The translations under genes and the position numbers were made by a program. From assembly GCF_002631205.1 (NCBI RefSeq), contig NZ_PDLO01000007.1:162272-226271 (forward strand): DNA of 64,000 bases. The letters run 5' to 3'. The notes under the pieces are model-generated. The model had not been told where the DNA came from and ran no database searches. It worked only from the letters and a program-made list of their open reading frames with translations. The stretch comes from Neolewinella marina. Its GTDB lineage: Bacteria > Bacteroidota > Bacteroidia > Chitinophagales > Saprospiraceae. Positions 1-8,591 of the stretch are shown here, in pieces (the stretch's first letter is position 1; each line of letters starts with the position of its first letter).

Positions 1-1
1 C

Positions 2-574
2 GCCGTGAAGGCCCAGCGCCGGGAAGAGGTGAGGGCCCGCCGCCGCACGGTGCCCCAACCGCCCATCGAGTCCAATGAAACGGCCGAGATCGAAAACCAG
101 GCCAGTCTCGGACAAGCCCCCCTGGCCGAGCCCGGATACCGGGAGGAAGCGGCCGCGGACAACACCGAGGTGCCGCTGTTTTCGTTCCGCAAGTCCAACT
201 GCTACGGCGACTGTGAAGCCTATACCTTCGACCTGAAATCCGGGGGCATGACCTCCCTGCTGGTCGACCAGGGGGAGATTGCCCAGGGCCTCTACAACCG
301 CCAGCTGTACTCCGTCGATTACGCCGAACTCAACCGGTCGATCGACAGCCTGCGCCAGCTCGACCTGGCGCCGGTCTACCCGGTAGGGGAGGAGATTCCC
401 GCCGACATTCCCTACCGCCAGCTCATCCTGCCCGACGGGGAGGGCAAGCCGCGGGAGGTAAAGGTCTACTACGAGGCTCCCCCGGCCCTGGAACGGTTCA
501 TGGACCGCCTGGAAGTACTCATCGGGGAACAGGCCTGGGAACGGGCCACCCCCCAGCCCCGCAAACGCAACTAA
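2..574 (+). CDS. DUF6438-like protein, 5' end cut by window edge
   Basis: The reading frame is open to the left edge, so the true start probably lies outside; a GTG at 5 is the first possible start inside. The first ~55 residues are charged and low in complexity (RRxxVRARRR, then E/A/P-rich). The rest is a compact domain that opens with FRKSNCYGDCEAYTFDL, followed by a line about a ligand or side chain (GEIAQGLYN). The CYGxCxxY pattern resembles the small Bacteroidota family DUF6438, whose function is unknown. The gene lies 21 bases before ettA on the same strand and may be cotranscribed. The family call is from memory of the motif and moderately sure. Confidence 0.6.
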   Translation, partial: AVKAQRREEVRARRRTVPQPPIESNETAEIENQASLGQAPLAEPGYREEAAADNTEVPLFSFRKSNCYGDCEAYTFDLKSGGMTSLLVDQGEIAQGLYNRQLYSVDYAELNRSIDSLRQLDLAPVYPVGEEIPADIPYRQLILPDGEGKPREVKVYYEAPPALERFMDRLEVLIGEQAWERATPQPRKRN

Positions 575-595
575 CGCAATATTACACCACCCATT

Positions 596-2278
596 ATGGC
601 AGAAAACAAAGTGATTTTTTCCATGGAGCGGGTCTCCAAGACCTTCCCCGGAGCGAACAAGAAAGTCCTCAACAACATCTGGCTCAGCTTCTTCTACGGA
701 GCCAAGATCGGCGTCCTCGGCCTCAACGGCAGCGGTAAATCCACCCTGCTGAAGATCATCGCCGGCGTCGACAAGAACTACGAAGGCAACGTCGTCTTCG
801 ACCGCAACTACAAGATCGGCTACCTGGAGCAGGAGCCCACCCTTGACCCCACCAAGACGGTCCGTGAGATCGTCGAGGAAGGGGTGCAGGAAACGGTCGA
901 CCTGATGAAGGAGTACGAGGAAGTGAACCTCAAGTTCAGCGAGCCCATGGACGACGACGCGATGAACAAACTCATCGAGCGACAGGGCGAACTGATGGAA
1001 GAACTAGAGAACCGCAACGCCTGGGAGCTCGAGAACCGCATCGATACGGCCCTGGAAGCCCTGCGCTGCCCGCCCGACGACGCCAAGGTGGACGTGCTAT
1101 CCGGCGGGGAACGCCGCCGTACGGCCCTGGCCCGACTGCTGCTCAGCAACCCCGATATCCTGCTGCTGGACGAACCTACCAACCACCTGGACGCGGAATC
1201 CGTTGACTGGCTCGAGCAGTACCTGCAAAGCTTCCCCGGCACGGTGATCGCCGTGACCCACGACCGCTACTTCCTCGACAACGTCGCCGGCTGGATCCTT
1301 GAACTCGACCGCGGCGAAGGCATCCCCTGGGAAGGCAACTACTCCAGCTGGCTGGAGCAGAAAGCCCAGCGCCTCGCCCAGGAGGAGAAGCAGGAGAGCA
1401 AGCGGCAGAAGACCCTCAAGCGGGAGCTCGAATGGATCCGCATGGCCCCCAAAGCCAAACAGAGCAAGGGTAAGGCCCGCCTGAGTGCCTACGACAAACT
1501 GGTCGGGGAGGAAGGCCGCGAACGGGAAAAGAACCTTGAGATCTACATTCCGCCCGGGCCACGCCTCGGCGACGTAGTCATCGAGGTGAAGAACCTGAAG
1601 AAGGGCTTCGGCGACCGGGTCCTGTTCGACGACGCCACCTTCACCATCCCCAAGAACGCCATCGTGGGCATCCTCGGCCCCAACGGAGTCGGTAAATCCA
1701 CTTTCTTCCGCCTTCTGGTCAACGAGCAGGAGCCGGACGCCGGGGAGATCAAGATCGGCGATACGGTGGAGATCAGCTACGTAGACCAGGCCCACACCCA
1801 ACTGCAGGATGGCAACAAGACCATCTACGACGTGGTCAGCCAGGGCCATGACATGATCGAGGTAGGAAATACCTCCGTGAACGCCCGCGCCTACCTGAGC
1901 CGCTTCAACTTCGCCGGTGCCGACCAGCAGAAGAAGGTTGGAATGCTTTCCGGCGGAGAACGCAACCGCCTGCAGCTGGCCATGACCCTCCGCGAAGGGG
2001 GCAACGTGCTGCTACTGGACGAACCGACCAACGACATCGACATCAATACGCTGCGCGCCCTGGAGGACGCCCTCGACAGCTTTGCCGGCTGCGTGCTGGT
2101 GATCAGCCACGACCGCTGGTTCATCGACCGCCTGGCGACCCACATCCTCAGCTTTGAGGACGAAGGCAACATCCGCTTCTTCGAGGGGAACTACAGCCAG
2201 TACGAGGCCGCCAAGAAAGCCGAACTCGGAGACGTGACGCCCCGCCGTCCGCGCTTCAAGAACGTCATCAATCGGTAG
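596..2278 (+). CDS. ettA: Energy-dependent translational throttle protein EttA (ABC-F ATPase)
   Basis: This is an ABC-F protein of 560 residues (E. coli EttA is about 555). It has two ATPase cassettes and no membrane segments. Cassette 1 has Walker A GLNGSGKS (residues 42-49), signature LSGGERRR and Walker B LLLDEPTNHLD. Cassette 2 has GPNGVGKS (around 360-368), LSGGERNR and LLLDEPTNDID. The linker between them is long and charged (KQESKRQKTLKRELEW), as in the family. EttA binds the ribosomal E site and gates the first elongation steps according to the ATP/ADP ratio. ATG start; the 3' end overlaps the convergent cytochrome gene by 11 bases. Confidence 0.93.
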   Translation: MAENKVIFSMERVSKTFPGANKKVLNNIWLSFFYGAKIGVLGLNGSGKSTLLKIIAGVDKNYEGNVVFDRNYKIGYLEQEPTLDPTKTVREIVEEGVQETVDLMKEYEEVNLKFSEPMDDDAMNKLIERQGELMEELENRNAWELENRIDTALEALRCPPDDAKVDVLSGGERRRTALARLLLSNPDILLLDEPTNHLDAESVDWLEQYLQSFPGTVIAVTHDRYFLDNVAGWILELDRGEGIPWEGNYSSWLEQKAQRLAQEEKQESKRQKTLKRELEWIRMAPKAKQSKGKARLSAYDKLVGEEGREREKNLEIYIPPGPRLGDVVIEVKNLKKGFGDRVLFDDATFTIPKNAIVGILGPNGVGKSTFFRLLVNEQEPDAGEIKIGDTVEISYVDQAHTQLQDGNKTIYDVVSQGHDMIEVGNTSVNARAYLSRFNFAGADQQKKVGMLSGGERNRLQLAMTLREGGNVLLLDEPTNDIDINTLRALEDALDSFAGCVLVISHDRWFIDRLATHILSFEDEGNIRFFEGNYSQYEAAKKAELGDVTPRRPRFKNVINR

Positions 2279-2684
2279 GATTGAGGATGTACCACTCAAT
2301 GTCCCCGAGGGGCGGCCGCCGGCCGCTTTCCTCGGGGGCATAGTAGGTGGCCAGGTAGTCCAGGATAGGCCCTTCCTGCTCCCCCAGGTCCCAGAGGCCC
2401 TGCTTTTCCTGCATCCAGTGGATCATCTCCAGCCAGCCCTCCCGGGTGGCGCGGTTCTGGGTCACCAGCTTGGCGCTGTGGCAGGCCAGGCAATTCCCCT
2501 TGACCAGGAGGTAGTCCCCCTCGGCGATCAGGCCGGTATCCGCGTCGAGCCCGTCCACGATGCGCGAGGGCTTGGCCTCCGTGGGGCGGGGTTCCGGTTC
2601 GCGGTCGGAGAGCAGATAACCCCCCACGGCCACGGCCACCAGGAGAAGGAGTAAAAGGGTATACCGCAGGGTACTGGACATCAT
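2268..2684 (-). CDS. Membrane-anchored monohaem cytochrome c, probable electron acceptor of the adjacent sulfite dehydrogenase
   Basis: A 138-residue protein with an N-terminal hydrophobic helix (TLLLLLLVAVAVGGYLL), a linker, and one haem-c motif CLACH (residues 65-69). An axial Met is likely in WMQEKQGLW. Its ATG overlaps the TGA of the upstream molybdoenzyme gene by one base, implying translational coupling. Families of SorAB sulfite dehydrogenases pair a Mo subunit with exactly such a small cytochrome, which would pass electrons to the respiratory chain. A TTG three bases upstream is an alternative start. The role is inferred from the pairing; SoxD-type cytochromes are usually larger and dihaem. 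Confidence 0.75.
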   Translation of the reverse strand: MMSSTLRYTLLLLLLVAVAVGGYLLSDREPEPRPTEAKPSRIVDGLDADTGLIAEGDYLLVKGNCLACHSAKLVTQNRATREGWLEMIHWMQEKQGLWDLGEQEGPILDYLATYYAPEESGRRPPLGDIEWYILNPTD

Positions 2685-3937
2685 CAAACGACTTTAACGG
2701 CGATGCGGTGGCAGGCGTTGTTAAGGTAACCGCGGGGGTTCCAGCCGGGCAATACCATGGGCTGGGAGCGGCCGGCGGTGTCCGTCGCCCGCGCCCAGAC
2801 TTCGTAGTAACCGGGCTTGGGGAAGTTTACCCGCGCCGAGAAATGCTGCCAGGCGAAGCGGTTCGCCGGAGCCGCCAACTGGCACCGCGACCAGCTGCTG
2901 CCGAAGTCGATGCTGTACTCCATGCGCTCCACGGCCGAGCTGCCACACCAGGCGTGGCCGGCGATCGACAGCGGCGTCCCCCGCTCCACCACCGCTCCGG
3001 TGCGGGGTGAGGTGATCAGGGACTTTACGGGCATTTCCAGGATGATGCACATGTCCTCGTCCTCAACGGTCGTACCCGGCGCCACGGGTTCACAGGGTAC
3101 GCGGTAGGACTGTCCGCCCATCTTCTCGCCGTCGTGTACCTGGTCGCGCACGACAATTTCCGAAAGCCATTTCCCGGAGCAGCTGGCGGGGTAGCCGCCG
3201 AAGACCAGCCGCAGGGGGTAGCCGTTCAGCAGGGGCAGGGGTTTGCCGTTTAGGGCCCAGGCGATGAGGCTCTCGTCCTCCAGGGCCTTGGCGATGGGCA
3301 CGCCCCGGGAGATGACCACCTTGTCGGGGTCGCCGCTGAGGTGGGTGTCTTTTCCGTAGTAGCCCACGTAGACGGCCCGCTTGCGGTCGTAACCGGCGGC
3401 CTCCAGCACGTCCTTCAGCCGAACGCCGGTCCATTTCGGGCAGCCTACCGCACCGGTACTCCACTGGTTGCCGCGGGCGGGCGGACTGAACTCCTTGCGG
3501 CCGTTGCCCCCGCATTCCAGGGTGAGCTGATAGGTGTGGGCGGTGAATCGCCGCTGCAGTTCTTCCAGGGTGAAGGTCACCGGTTCCGGTACCGCCTCGC
3601 CCGCGATCCGCAGCGTCCAGTCGCCGGGCAGGGAGGTCGGCAATTCGGGAAGTCCCCGGGGCACGGCGCCGTTGTTGCGCACGAACATCAGTTCAGCGGG
3701 GGTCACCTTGTCGTTCAGCAGGTGGGCCGGGGTTTCGGCGTTCACGGGGCGGTCGTTGAGCACCGTCAGGCCCGGATGTTTGCCGGGGAGCGGGTCCGCG
3801 GGTTCCAGGCCGAGCAACTGAACGCCGGCGGGTAGGCTGGCCGCATAGACGACCGGCAGGCCCGCCAGGGCGAGGAATTTTCTGCGATTCAGGGAGGACA
3901 GAAGGCAAGGATTTTGGGGACGGGCAAGATAAAACAA
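2684..3937 (-). CDS. Sulfite oxidase-family molybdopterin oxidoreductase (SorA/SoxC-like)
   Basis: This oxidoreductase carries the sulfite-oxidase core. LTLECGGNGR contains the Cys that ligates molybdenum (Cys142 from the start given), and the C-terminal third is a Mo-co dimerisation domain (SITSPRTG..., VERMEYSIDFGSSW). NRRKFLALAGLP near the N terminus looks like a twin-arginine export signal, placing the enzyme outside the cytoplasm. It probably oxidises sulfite to sulfate and reduces the cytochrome encoded next. The start is uncertain: there is no ATG near the RRKFL signal. I give TTG at 3937, but a possible -7 box TATCTTGC (3931-3924) lies downstream of it. A CTG at 3901 or 3892 would be needed if that promoter is used; ATG 4024 would add an unlikely 29 residues. 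Confidence 0.8.
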   Translation of the reverse strand: MFYLARPQNPCLLSSLNRRKFLALAGLPVVYAASLPAGVQLLGLEPADPLPGKHPGLTVLNDRPVNAETPAHLLNDKVTPAELMFVRNNGAVPRGLPELPTSLPGDWTLRIAGEAVPEPVTFTLEELQRRFTAHTYQLTLECGGNGRKEFSPPARGNQWSTGAVGCPKWTGVRLKDVLEAAGYDRKRAVYVGYYGKDTHLSGDPDKVVISRGVPIAKALEDESLIAWALNGKPLPLLNGYPLRLVFGGYPASCSGKWLSEIVVRDQVHDGEKMGGQSYRVPCEPVAPGTTVEDEDMCIILEMPVKSLITSPRTGAVVERGTPLSIAGHAWCGSSAVERMEYSIDFGSSWSRCQLAAPANRFAWQHFSARVNFPKPGYYEVWARATDTAGRSQPMVLPGWNPRGYLNNACHRIAVKVV

Positions 3938-3977
3938 TCCGTCGGTTGCCCGGCGGACGCCGGCGGCGGGGAAGGTG

Positions 3978-3985
3978 TATCTTGG
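3978..3985 (+). promoter_or_regulatory. Probable -7 box TATCTTGG
   Basis: TATCTTGG ends 14 bases before the GTG of the small membrane protein at 4000. The longer string GTATCTTGGCC recurs exactly at 11533-11543, ahead of the histidine kinase gene, and TACCTTGG precedes the rhamnose operon. It fits the Bacteroidota -7 consensus TAnnTTTG with one change. It probably drives the 4000-7018 gene group. Confidence 0.5.
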
Positions 3986-3999
3986 CCGAAAATTACGTC

Positions 4000-4179
4000 G
4001 TGAAGAAAACCCTGGCTTTGGCATTCACCCTGATCGGCGCCGTCGCTTTGGCCGCCGGTGTACTCGCCATCTTCAATCCCGGCCAGCTGGCCCTCGGGCA
4101 AAATGCCTGGGGCGTAGCCATCGTAGGGGTCATATTTTTCATCACCGGAATGGGACTCCTGCGTTCCGTCCCGGAATAA
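4000..4179 (+). CDS. Small membrane protein, two transmembrane helices
   Basis: A 59-residue protein starting with GTG (KKTLALAFTLIG...). It has one hydrophobic helix at residues 4-26 and a second at 38-54 (WGVAIVGVIFFITGMGLL), ending LRSVPE. The GTG is chosen because it directly follows a -7 box, and the upstream in-frame ATG (3946) would lie before that promoter. It is first in a group of three co-oriented genes (27 bases to the hydrolase). I do not recognise a family; the spacing and hydrophobic pattern support a real gene. Confidence 0.6.
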   Translation: MKKTLALAFTLIGAVALAAGVLAIFNPGQLALGQNAWGVAIVGVIFFITGMGLLRSVPE

Positions 4180-4206
4180 ACACCCCCCACGGGGCCGCCG
4201 TCAGCC

Positions 4207-4992
4207 ATGCAGTGGATCAAACGGATCACCCTCTTCTTCCTCCTCAGCTACGTTCTGCTGTGCGGGCTCCTTTACTTTTTCCAGGAGCGTTTCATCTTTC
4301 ACCCCCGGGCGCTGCCGGCCGACTACGCCTTCGAGGTAGGGGAGGAGATGACCATCTCTACGGCGGACGGCGTTCCCCTGAACGTCTTGGCCTTCCGGCA
4401 ACCCGAAGCCAAGGGTGCGATCCTCTTCCTCCACGGAAACCGGGGCAGCAACCGGCGCAGCCTGCGGCAGACGGAAGGCCTGGTCGGGGCCGACTACGAC
4501 CTCTACCTCTATGATTACCGAGGCTACGGCAAAAGCGGGGGCTCCATCGTTTCGGAAGAGCAGCTGTTCGCGGATGCCCAGACCGTCTACGATTCGCTCC
4601 GCCAATACTACGCCGAGGAGAACATCATCCTGGTGGGGTATTCCCTGGGTACGGGAATGGCCAGCTACCTGGCCGCCAACAACCACCCCCAACATTTGAT
4701 CCTGGCCGCACCCTACGCCAGCATCACTGCCATGAAGAACCTCTGGCTGTGGATGGTGCCCGACTTTATCCTGAAGTACCCCCTCAATACCCGGGAAAAC
4801 GTGGCCCGCGCCAACTGCCCGGTGACCGTACTGCACGGTCGGCGCGACGAGCTGATCCCCTACGCCATGGCGGAAGAGATCCGCGAAGCCGCCCCCGACC
4901 GGGTCGAACTCATTCCCTTGCCGGAGTCGGGGCACCGGGGTGTTATCTTAGACCCACTCTTTACCGAAACGGTGCTCAAGGCCATCCGCTGA
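4207..4992 (+). CDS. Membrane-anchored alpha/beta hydrolase
   Basis: A 261-residue protein of the alpha/beta-hydrolase fold. An N-terminal signal anchor (ITLFFLLSYVLLCGLLYFF) puts the catalytic domain outside the inner membrane. ILFLHGNRGSNRR carries the oxyanion-hole HG motif, GYSLGTG holds the nucleophile Ser, and the acid Asp (HGRRDELIP) and His (SGHRGV) follow in order. This arrangement resembles the YfhR/ABHD13-type serine hydrolases. The substrate is unknown. It ends 4 bases before the pullulanase gene, so the two are probably cotranscribed. Confidence 0.8.
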   Translation: MQWIKRITLFFLLSYVLLCGLLYFFQERFIFHPRALPADYAFEVGEEMTISTADGVPLNVLAFRQPEAKGAILFLHGNRGSNRRSLRQTEGLVGADYDLYLYDYRGYGKSGGSIVSEEQLFADAQTVYDSLRQYYAEENIILVGYSLGTGMASYLAANNHPQHLILAAPYASITAMKNLWLWMVPDFILKYPLNTRENVARANCPVTVLHGRRDELIPYAMAEEIREAAPDRVELIPLPESGHRGVILDPLFTETVLKAIR

Positions 4993-4996
4993 GTCC

Positions 4997-7018
4997 GTGG
5001 CGCGCAAATCCTCCTCCTTGAGAGCTCTACTATACGTTTGTTTAACCCTGACCTGCTTGACCTGCTCCGACCCGCGGCCCCAGTACGATACGCTGGAAGA
5101 TTACCCCGTCTACCCCTACGGTGACCTGGGGGTGACCTACACTCCGAACTCCACCACCTTCAAGCTCTGGTCGCCCGCCGCCCAGGCCGCCCGGGTCAAG
5201 CTCTACACCGACGACCGGCCCACCACCCAGGCCCACGCTACCCTGGATTTGGAGGAGATCAACCGCGCCTGGACCGCCACCGTCCCGGAAGACCTGGACG
5301 GTACCTACTACACTTTCCAGATCAAGCGCAACGGCCGCTGGCTGGCTGAAGCCACCGATCCCTACGCCCGCGCCACGGGTACGAACGGACTGCGGGGACA
5401 GGTGGTCGACCTCTTTGACACCGATCCCCCCGGCTGGGAAACAGATCGCCGCCCCGCTATGGGGGCACCCACCGACGCCGTTCTGTATGAACTCCACGTG
5501 CGCGATCTGAGCATGGATCCCCACTCGGGAATCGAACACCGCGGGAAATTCCTCGGGCTTACCGAGCGGGGCACTACCACCCCCCGGGGCGATACCACCG
5601 GCCTGGACCACCTCATTGAACTGGGCGTGACCCACGTCCACCTGCTGCCGAGTTTCGACTTCGTAAGCGTCGATGAGTCCCGCCCCGACTCCACCCAGTA
5701 CAACTGGGGCTACGACCCCCAGAACTACAACGTGCCCGAAGGGAGCTACTCCACCAATCCCGCCGACGGCAAGGTGCGCATCCGGGAGTTCAAGGCAATG
5801 GTACAGGCCCTCCACGCCGCCGGTATCCGCGTCATCATGGACGTAGTGTACAATCATACGGGGCGGACCGAGAACAGCAACTTCCAGCTGCTGGTCCCCG
5901 ACTATTTCTACCGCTTTAACGAGGACGGCACCTACAGCGACGCCAGCGCCTGCGGCAATGAGATTGCCAGCGAACGGCCCATGGTGCGCAAGTACATTCG
6001 GGAATCGCTGGAGTACTGGGTCGACGAGTACCACGTCGATGGATTTCGCTTCGACCTGATGGGCATCCACGACATCGCCACGATGAATGACGTCAGCGAA
6101 ACCCTCCACAGCATCGATCCCACCATCCTGCTGTACGGCGAAGGTTGGTCGGCCGGCCCCAGCCCCCTGCCCGAAAAACAACGGGCCCTCAAGGCGAATA
6201 CCTCCGAGCTGATTCAGATCGCCGCCTTCAGCGATGACCTCCGCGACGCCCTTAAGGGCAGCGTCTTCGAGCATGAGGAACGCGGCTTCGTGAGCGGCGC
6301 CACCGACCTGGCCGAATCCGTCCGCTTTGGGATCGTGGCGGCCACCGCCCACCCCCAGATCGAGTACGACAGCATCAACTACAGCGAGGGGCCCTGGGCC
6401 AAACAGCCGGGTCAGTGCGTGAATTACGTAAGCTGCCACGACAACCATACCCTCTGGGACCGCCTCGAAATCAGCAATCCCCGGGATCCGGTATGGCTGC
6501 GCAAACGCATGCACCACCTGGCCCTGGCCACGGTGCTGACCTCCCAGGGCATTCCTTTCCTGCACGCAGGTAGCGAGATATTGCGCTCCAAGGGCGGCGA
6601 CGAGAACAGCTACAAGAGCAGCGACGAAGTAAACGCCATCAAGTGGGACGACAAGGGCCGCCACGGGGAGACCTTCCGCTACGTCCGCCACCTGATCGCC
6701 CTGCGCAAGGCGCATCCCGCCTTCCGTCTGGGAGAAACGGAACTCATCGCCCGCCACCTCACCTTCACCGACGATGGCCGCGACGGACAGTTGATTGCCT
6801 ACCGCATCCAGGATGCCCCGGGCGACCAGTGGTCGGACATTTACGTCGTGCTGAACGGGGCCCAGACCATACGGCGGGTAACCCTGCCCGAAGGGGAATG
6901 GCGCCAAGTGGTCGACGGTACCGCGGTGGACCCCACCGGCATCGGGCGTTCCCTCACCGACAAGGCGGACGTGGATCCAGTAAGCGCCAATGTCTTCGTC
7001 CGTCAGGTGACCCAGTAA
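4997..7018 (+). CDS. pulA: Type I pullulanase / GH13 debranching enzyme, probable lipoprotein
   Basis: A 673-residue GH13 enzyme cleaving alpha-1,6 bonds in pullulan or glycogen-type glucans. An N-terminal CBM48-like domain (GVTYTPNSTTFKLWSP...) precedes the catalytic barrel. The pullulanase hallmark YNWGYDPQNYNVPEGSY is present, along with MDVVYNHTG, GFRFDLMG (nucleophile Asp353), LLYGEGW (acid/base Glu382) and VSCHDNH (Asp482). The N terminus has a hydrophobic stretch ending in Cys (LTLTCLTC), so lipidation and surface or periplasmic location are possible, though the lipobox is weak. GTG start, 4 bases after the hydrolase stop. Confidence 0.9.
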   Translation: MARKSSSLRALLYVCLTLTCLTCSDPRPQYDTLEDYPVYPYGDLGVTYTPNSTTFKLWSPAAQAARVKLYTDDRPTTQAHATLDLEEINRAWTATVPEDLDGTYYTFQIKRNGRWLAEATDPYARATGTNGLRGQVVDLFDTDPPGWETDRRPAMGAPTDAVLYELHVRDLSMDPHSGIEHRGKFLGLTERGTTTPRGDTTGLDHLIELGVTHVHLLPSFDFVSVDESRPDSTQYNWGYDPQNYNVPEGSYSTNPADGKVRIREFKAMVQALHAAGIRVIMDVVYNHTGRTENSNFQLLVPDYFYRFNEDGTYSDASACGNEIASERPMVRKYIRESLEYWVDEYHVDGFRFDLMGIHDIATMNDVSETLHSIDPTILLYGEGWSAGPSPLPEKQRALKANTSELIQIAAFSDDLRDALKGSVFEHEERGFVSGATDLAESVRFGIVAATAHPQIEYDSINYSEGPWAKQPGQCVNYVSCHDNHTLWDRLEISNPRDPVWLRKRMHHLALATVLTSQGIPFLHAGSEILRSKGGDENSYKSSDEVNAIKWDDKGRHGETFRYVRHLIALRKAHPAFRLGETELIARHLTFTDDGRDGQLIAYRIQDAPGDQWSDIYVVLNGAQTIRRVTLPEGEWRQVVDGTAVDPTGIGRSLTDKADVDPVSANVFVRQVTQ

Positions 7019-7033
7019 GGCGTTGGTGGTGGG

Positions 7034-8536
7034 CTACTGACGGCCATCGACCACCCGGTCCGTGCCGAGGTAGCGGTTCTCCCGGGTATGGTACCAGTGA
7101 CGGGTAGCGGGCAGGATTAGGCCCTCGATCTCCGCCTCATCTTCCAGCAGGATGTACTCTCCCGATGCGGGACCTTCGGCCGCGTGGTAAAAGCGGTAGC
7201 CCTGGAGAGCGTAGGATACCGGGTCAAACAGGAAAAACCACACGTCACCCCCGGTGTCCGGGGTATAGTGCACCTCCAGCTCGAGCATTTCACGCCCGTC
7301 GTACCATACCCGATGGACCCGGGGCTGGAGGAGGGTGCCCGCGTCGGAGAGTTTCATGGGCAAACCCCAGAGATAGTCGTAGTAGTCGCGCAGCAGCTCA
7401 GCCCGCTCCCGCGTTAGCCGGTTGGCCCGGAGCAGGGAATCGGAAACTTCGCTTTCGCCCTGGTAACGATAGCTGAACTCGTCGTTCTGGATACTCAACT
7501 CAATCCGTTTCCCGCCGCTGTATTGCTGAAGGGCGAAGTCGCCGGTGCCGGGGGACAGGGTCAGGCCGGTAAGGCGGGTGTCGCCACCGGGTCGCGATTC
7601 GGAAAGCCAGAAGCCGTAGGGCTGGCGGCCCCATACTCCCCGGGGATCGTGGTAGCGGATGCTGCGCGAAAGCAGGGTGTCGGGGAGGAGGTCCACGGGT
7701 TCCCGCGACCACTCGCGGAGCGACCGTTCGTTCATCCGGATGTAGTGGTCGTTGCCCGCCTCCCGGGCCAGGTCCAGGCTGGTTTGCATCAGGCGGTGTG
7801 CCAGGGTGTCGTTGCCCAGTTCCCGTTCGATGAGGGCCTGGCGGCGGGTGCGGCCGAACTGCGGACCGGTGGCGGCCGCCCAGCGGTCGATCCAGGTTTT
7901 GGCCAGCGACAGGTTCTCCGTTTCCAGATAGTAGCGGGCGGCTTCGTAGTAGTCGTTGGGGTCGGAGGCGGGGTTGAGGTGCTGCCGGGCTTCCTGGGCC
8001 ACCCGCTGGTCGGTGTCCAATTCCAGGGGCAGGCCCACCCGGTACCACTCCCACTCCAGCACGAGTTCGGCTGCGGAGTGGGCAAGGTTCATCCACCGGT
8101 ATTCCAGGCTCTCCACCCGGCGGGACAAGCGTTCGGCGGGGGCGTCGAAGCGCAGGACATCGGAGGCCGCATTGTATTCCTGGGCGCCCCAGCGGTCGGT
8201 CACGGCATTGAGGATCCAGGTCCAGGCCGTATCGCGCCGCGGGATCAGGTAGAGGGAGTAGGTGCCGGCCGGAACTTCGTTGTCCCCGATGCGGACCGGG
8301 GTGGAAAATTGCAGCAGGGTGTTCTCGTTGGCCCCGGCCCGCCAGACTTCCCCGTAGGGCACCAGGTCGCCGAAGATGAGGCGTTGGCGAACCGACGGAC
8401 GGTGGTAGTCCACGGACAGCTCCGTGTATCCTGCGGTAACGGCGTGACGGGCCGGCTGGCTGGCGGGCGGGGCCACAAACTGGGCTGCCGCGGGGGTGGG
8501 CAGGATCAGCCACAGCAGCAATAGGAAACGAAGCAT
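7034..8536 (-). CDS. Secreted DUF2911 protein with a second C-terminal domain (DUF6503-like)
   Basis: A 500-residue protein with a signal peptide (RFLLLLWLILPTPAAAQF). Residues ~25-190 match the Bacteroidota DUF2911 pattern (VDYHRPSVRQR, GEVWRAGANENT, VPAGTYSLYLIP). A helical TPR-like linker follows (~190-310). The last ~190 residues form another domain (YGFWLSESRPGG, LRDYYDYLWGLPMKLSDAGT, YDGREMLELEVHYTP) resembling DUF6503. The ATG at 8536 is chosen because it starts the signal peptide; a longer frame to 8674 would overlap the next gene. Convergent with the pullulanase gene. No reaction is known for either domain; the C-terminal family name is less sure than DUF2911. Confidence 0.75.
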   Translation of the reverse strand: MLRFLLLLWLILPTPAAAQFVAPPASQPARHAVTAGYTELSVDYHRPSVRQRLIFGDLVPYGEVWRAGANENTLLQFSTPVRIGDNEVPAGTYSLYLIPRRDTAWTWILNAVTDRWGAQEYNAASDVLRFDAPAERLSRRVESLEYRWMNLAHSAAELVLEWEWYRVGLPLELDTDQRVAQEARQHLNPASDPNDYYEAARYYLETENLSLAKTWIDRWAAATGPQFGRTRRQALIERELGNDTLAHRLMQTSLDLAREAGNDHYIRMNERSLREWSREPVDLLPDTLLSRSIRYHDPRGVWGRQPYGFWLSESRPGGDTRLTGLTLSPGTGDFALQQYSGGKRIELSIQNDEFSYRYQGESEVSDSLLRANRLTRERAELLRDYYDYLWGLPMKLSDAGTLLQPRVHRVWYDGREMLELEVHYTPDTGGDVWFFLFDPVSYALQGYRFYHAAEGPASGEYILLEDEAEIEGLILPATRHWYHTRENRYLGTDRVVDGRQ

Positions 8537-8591
8537 GGGGAAAGATTGAAGGGGCGGCTTAGCCCCTCCCATTATACGGCGGCGGACCGGT

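Noticed and set aside
5042..6907. 621-codon open frame on the minus strand
   Set aside because: Antisense to the pullulanase, which keeps all catalytic motifs.
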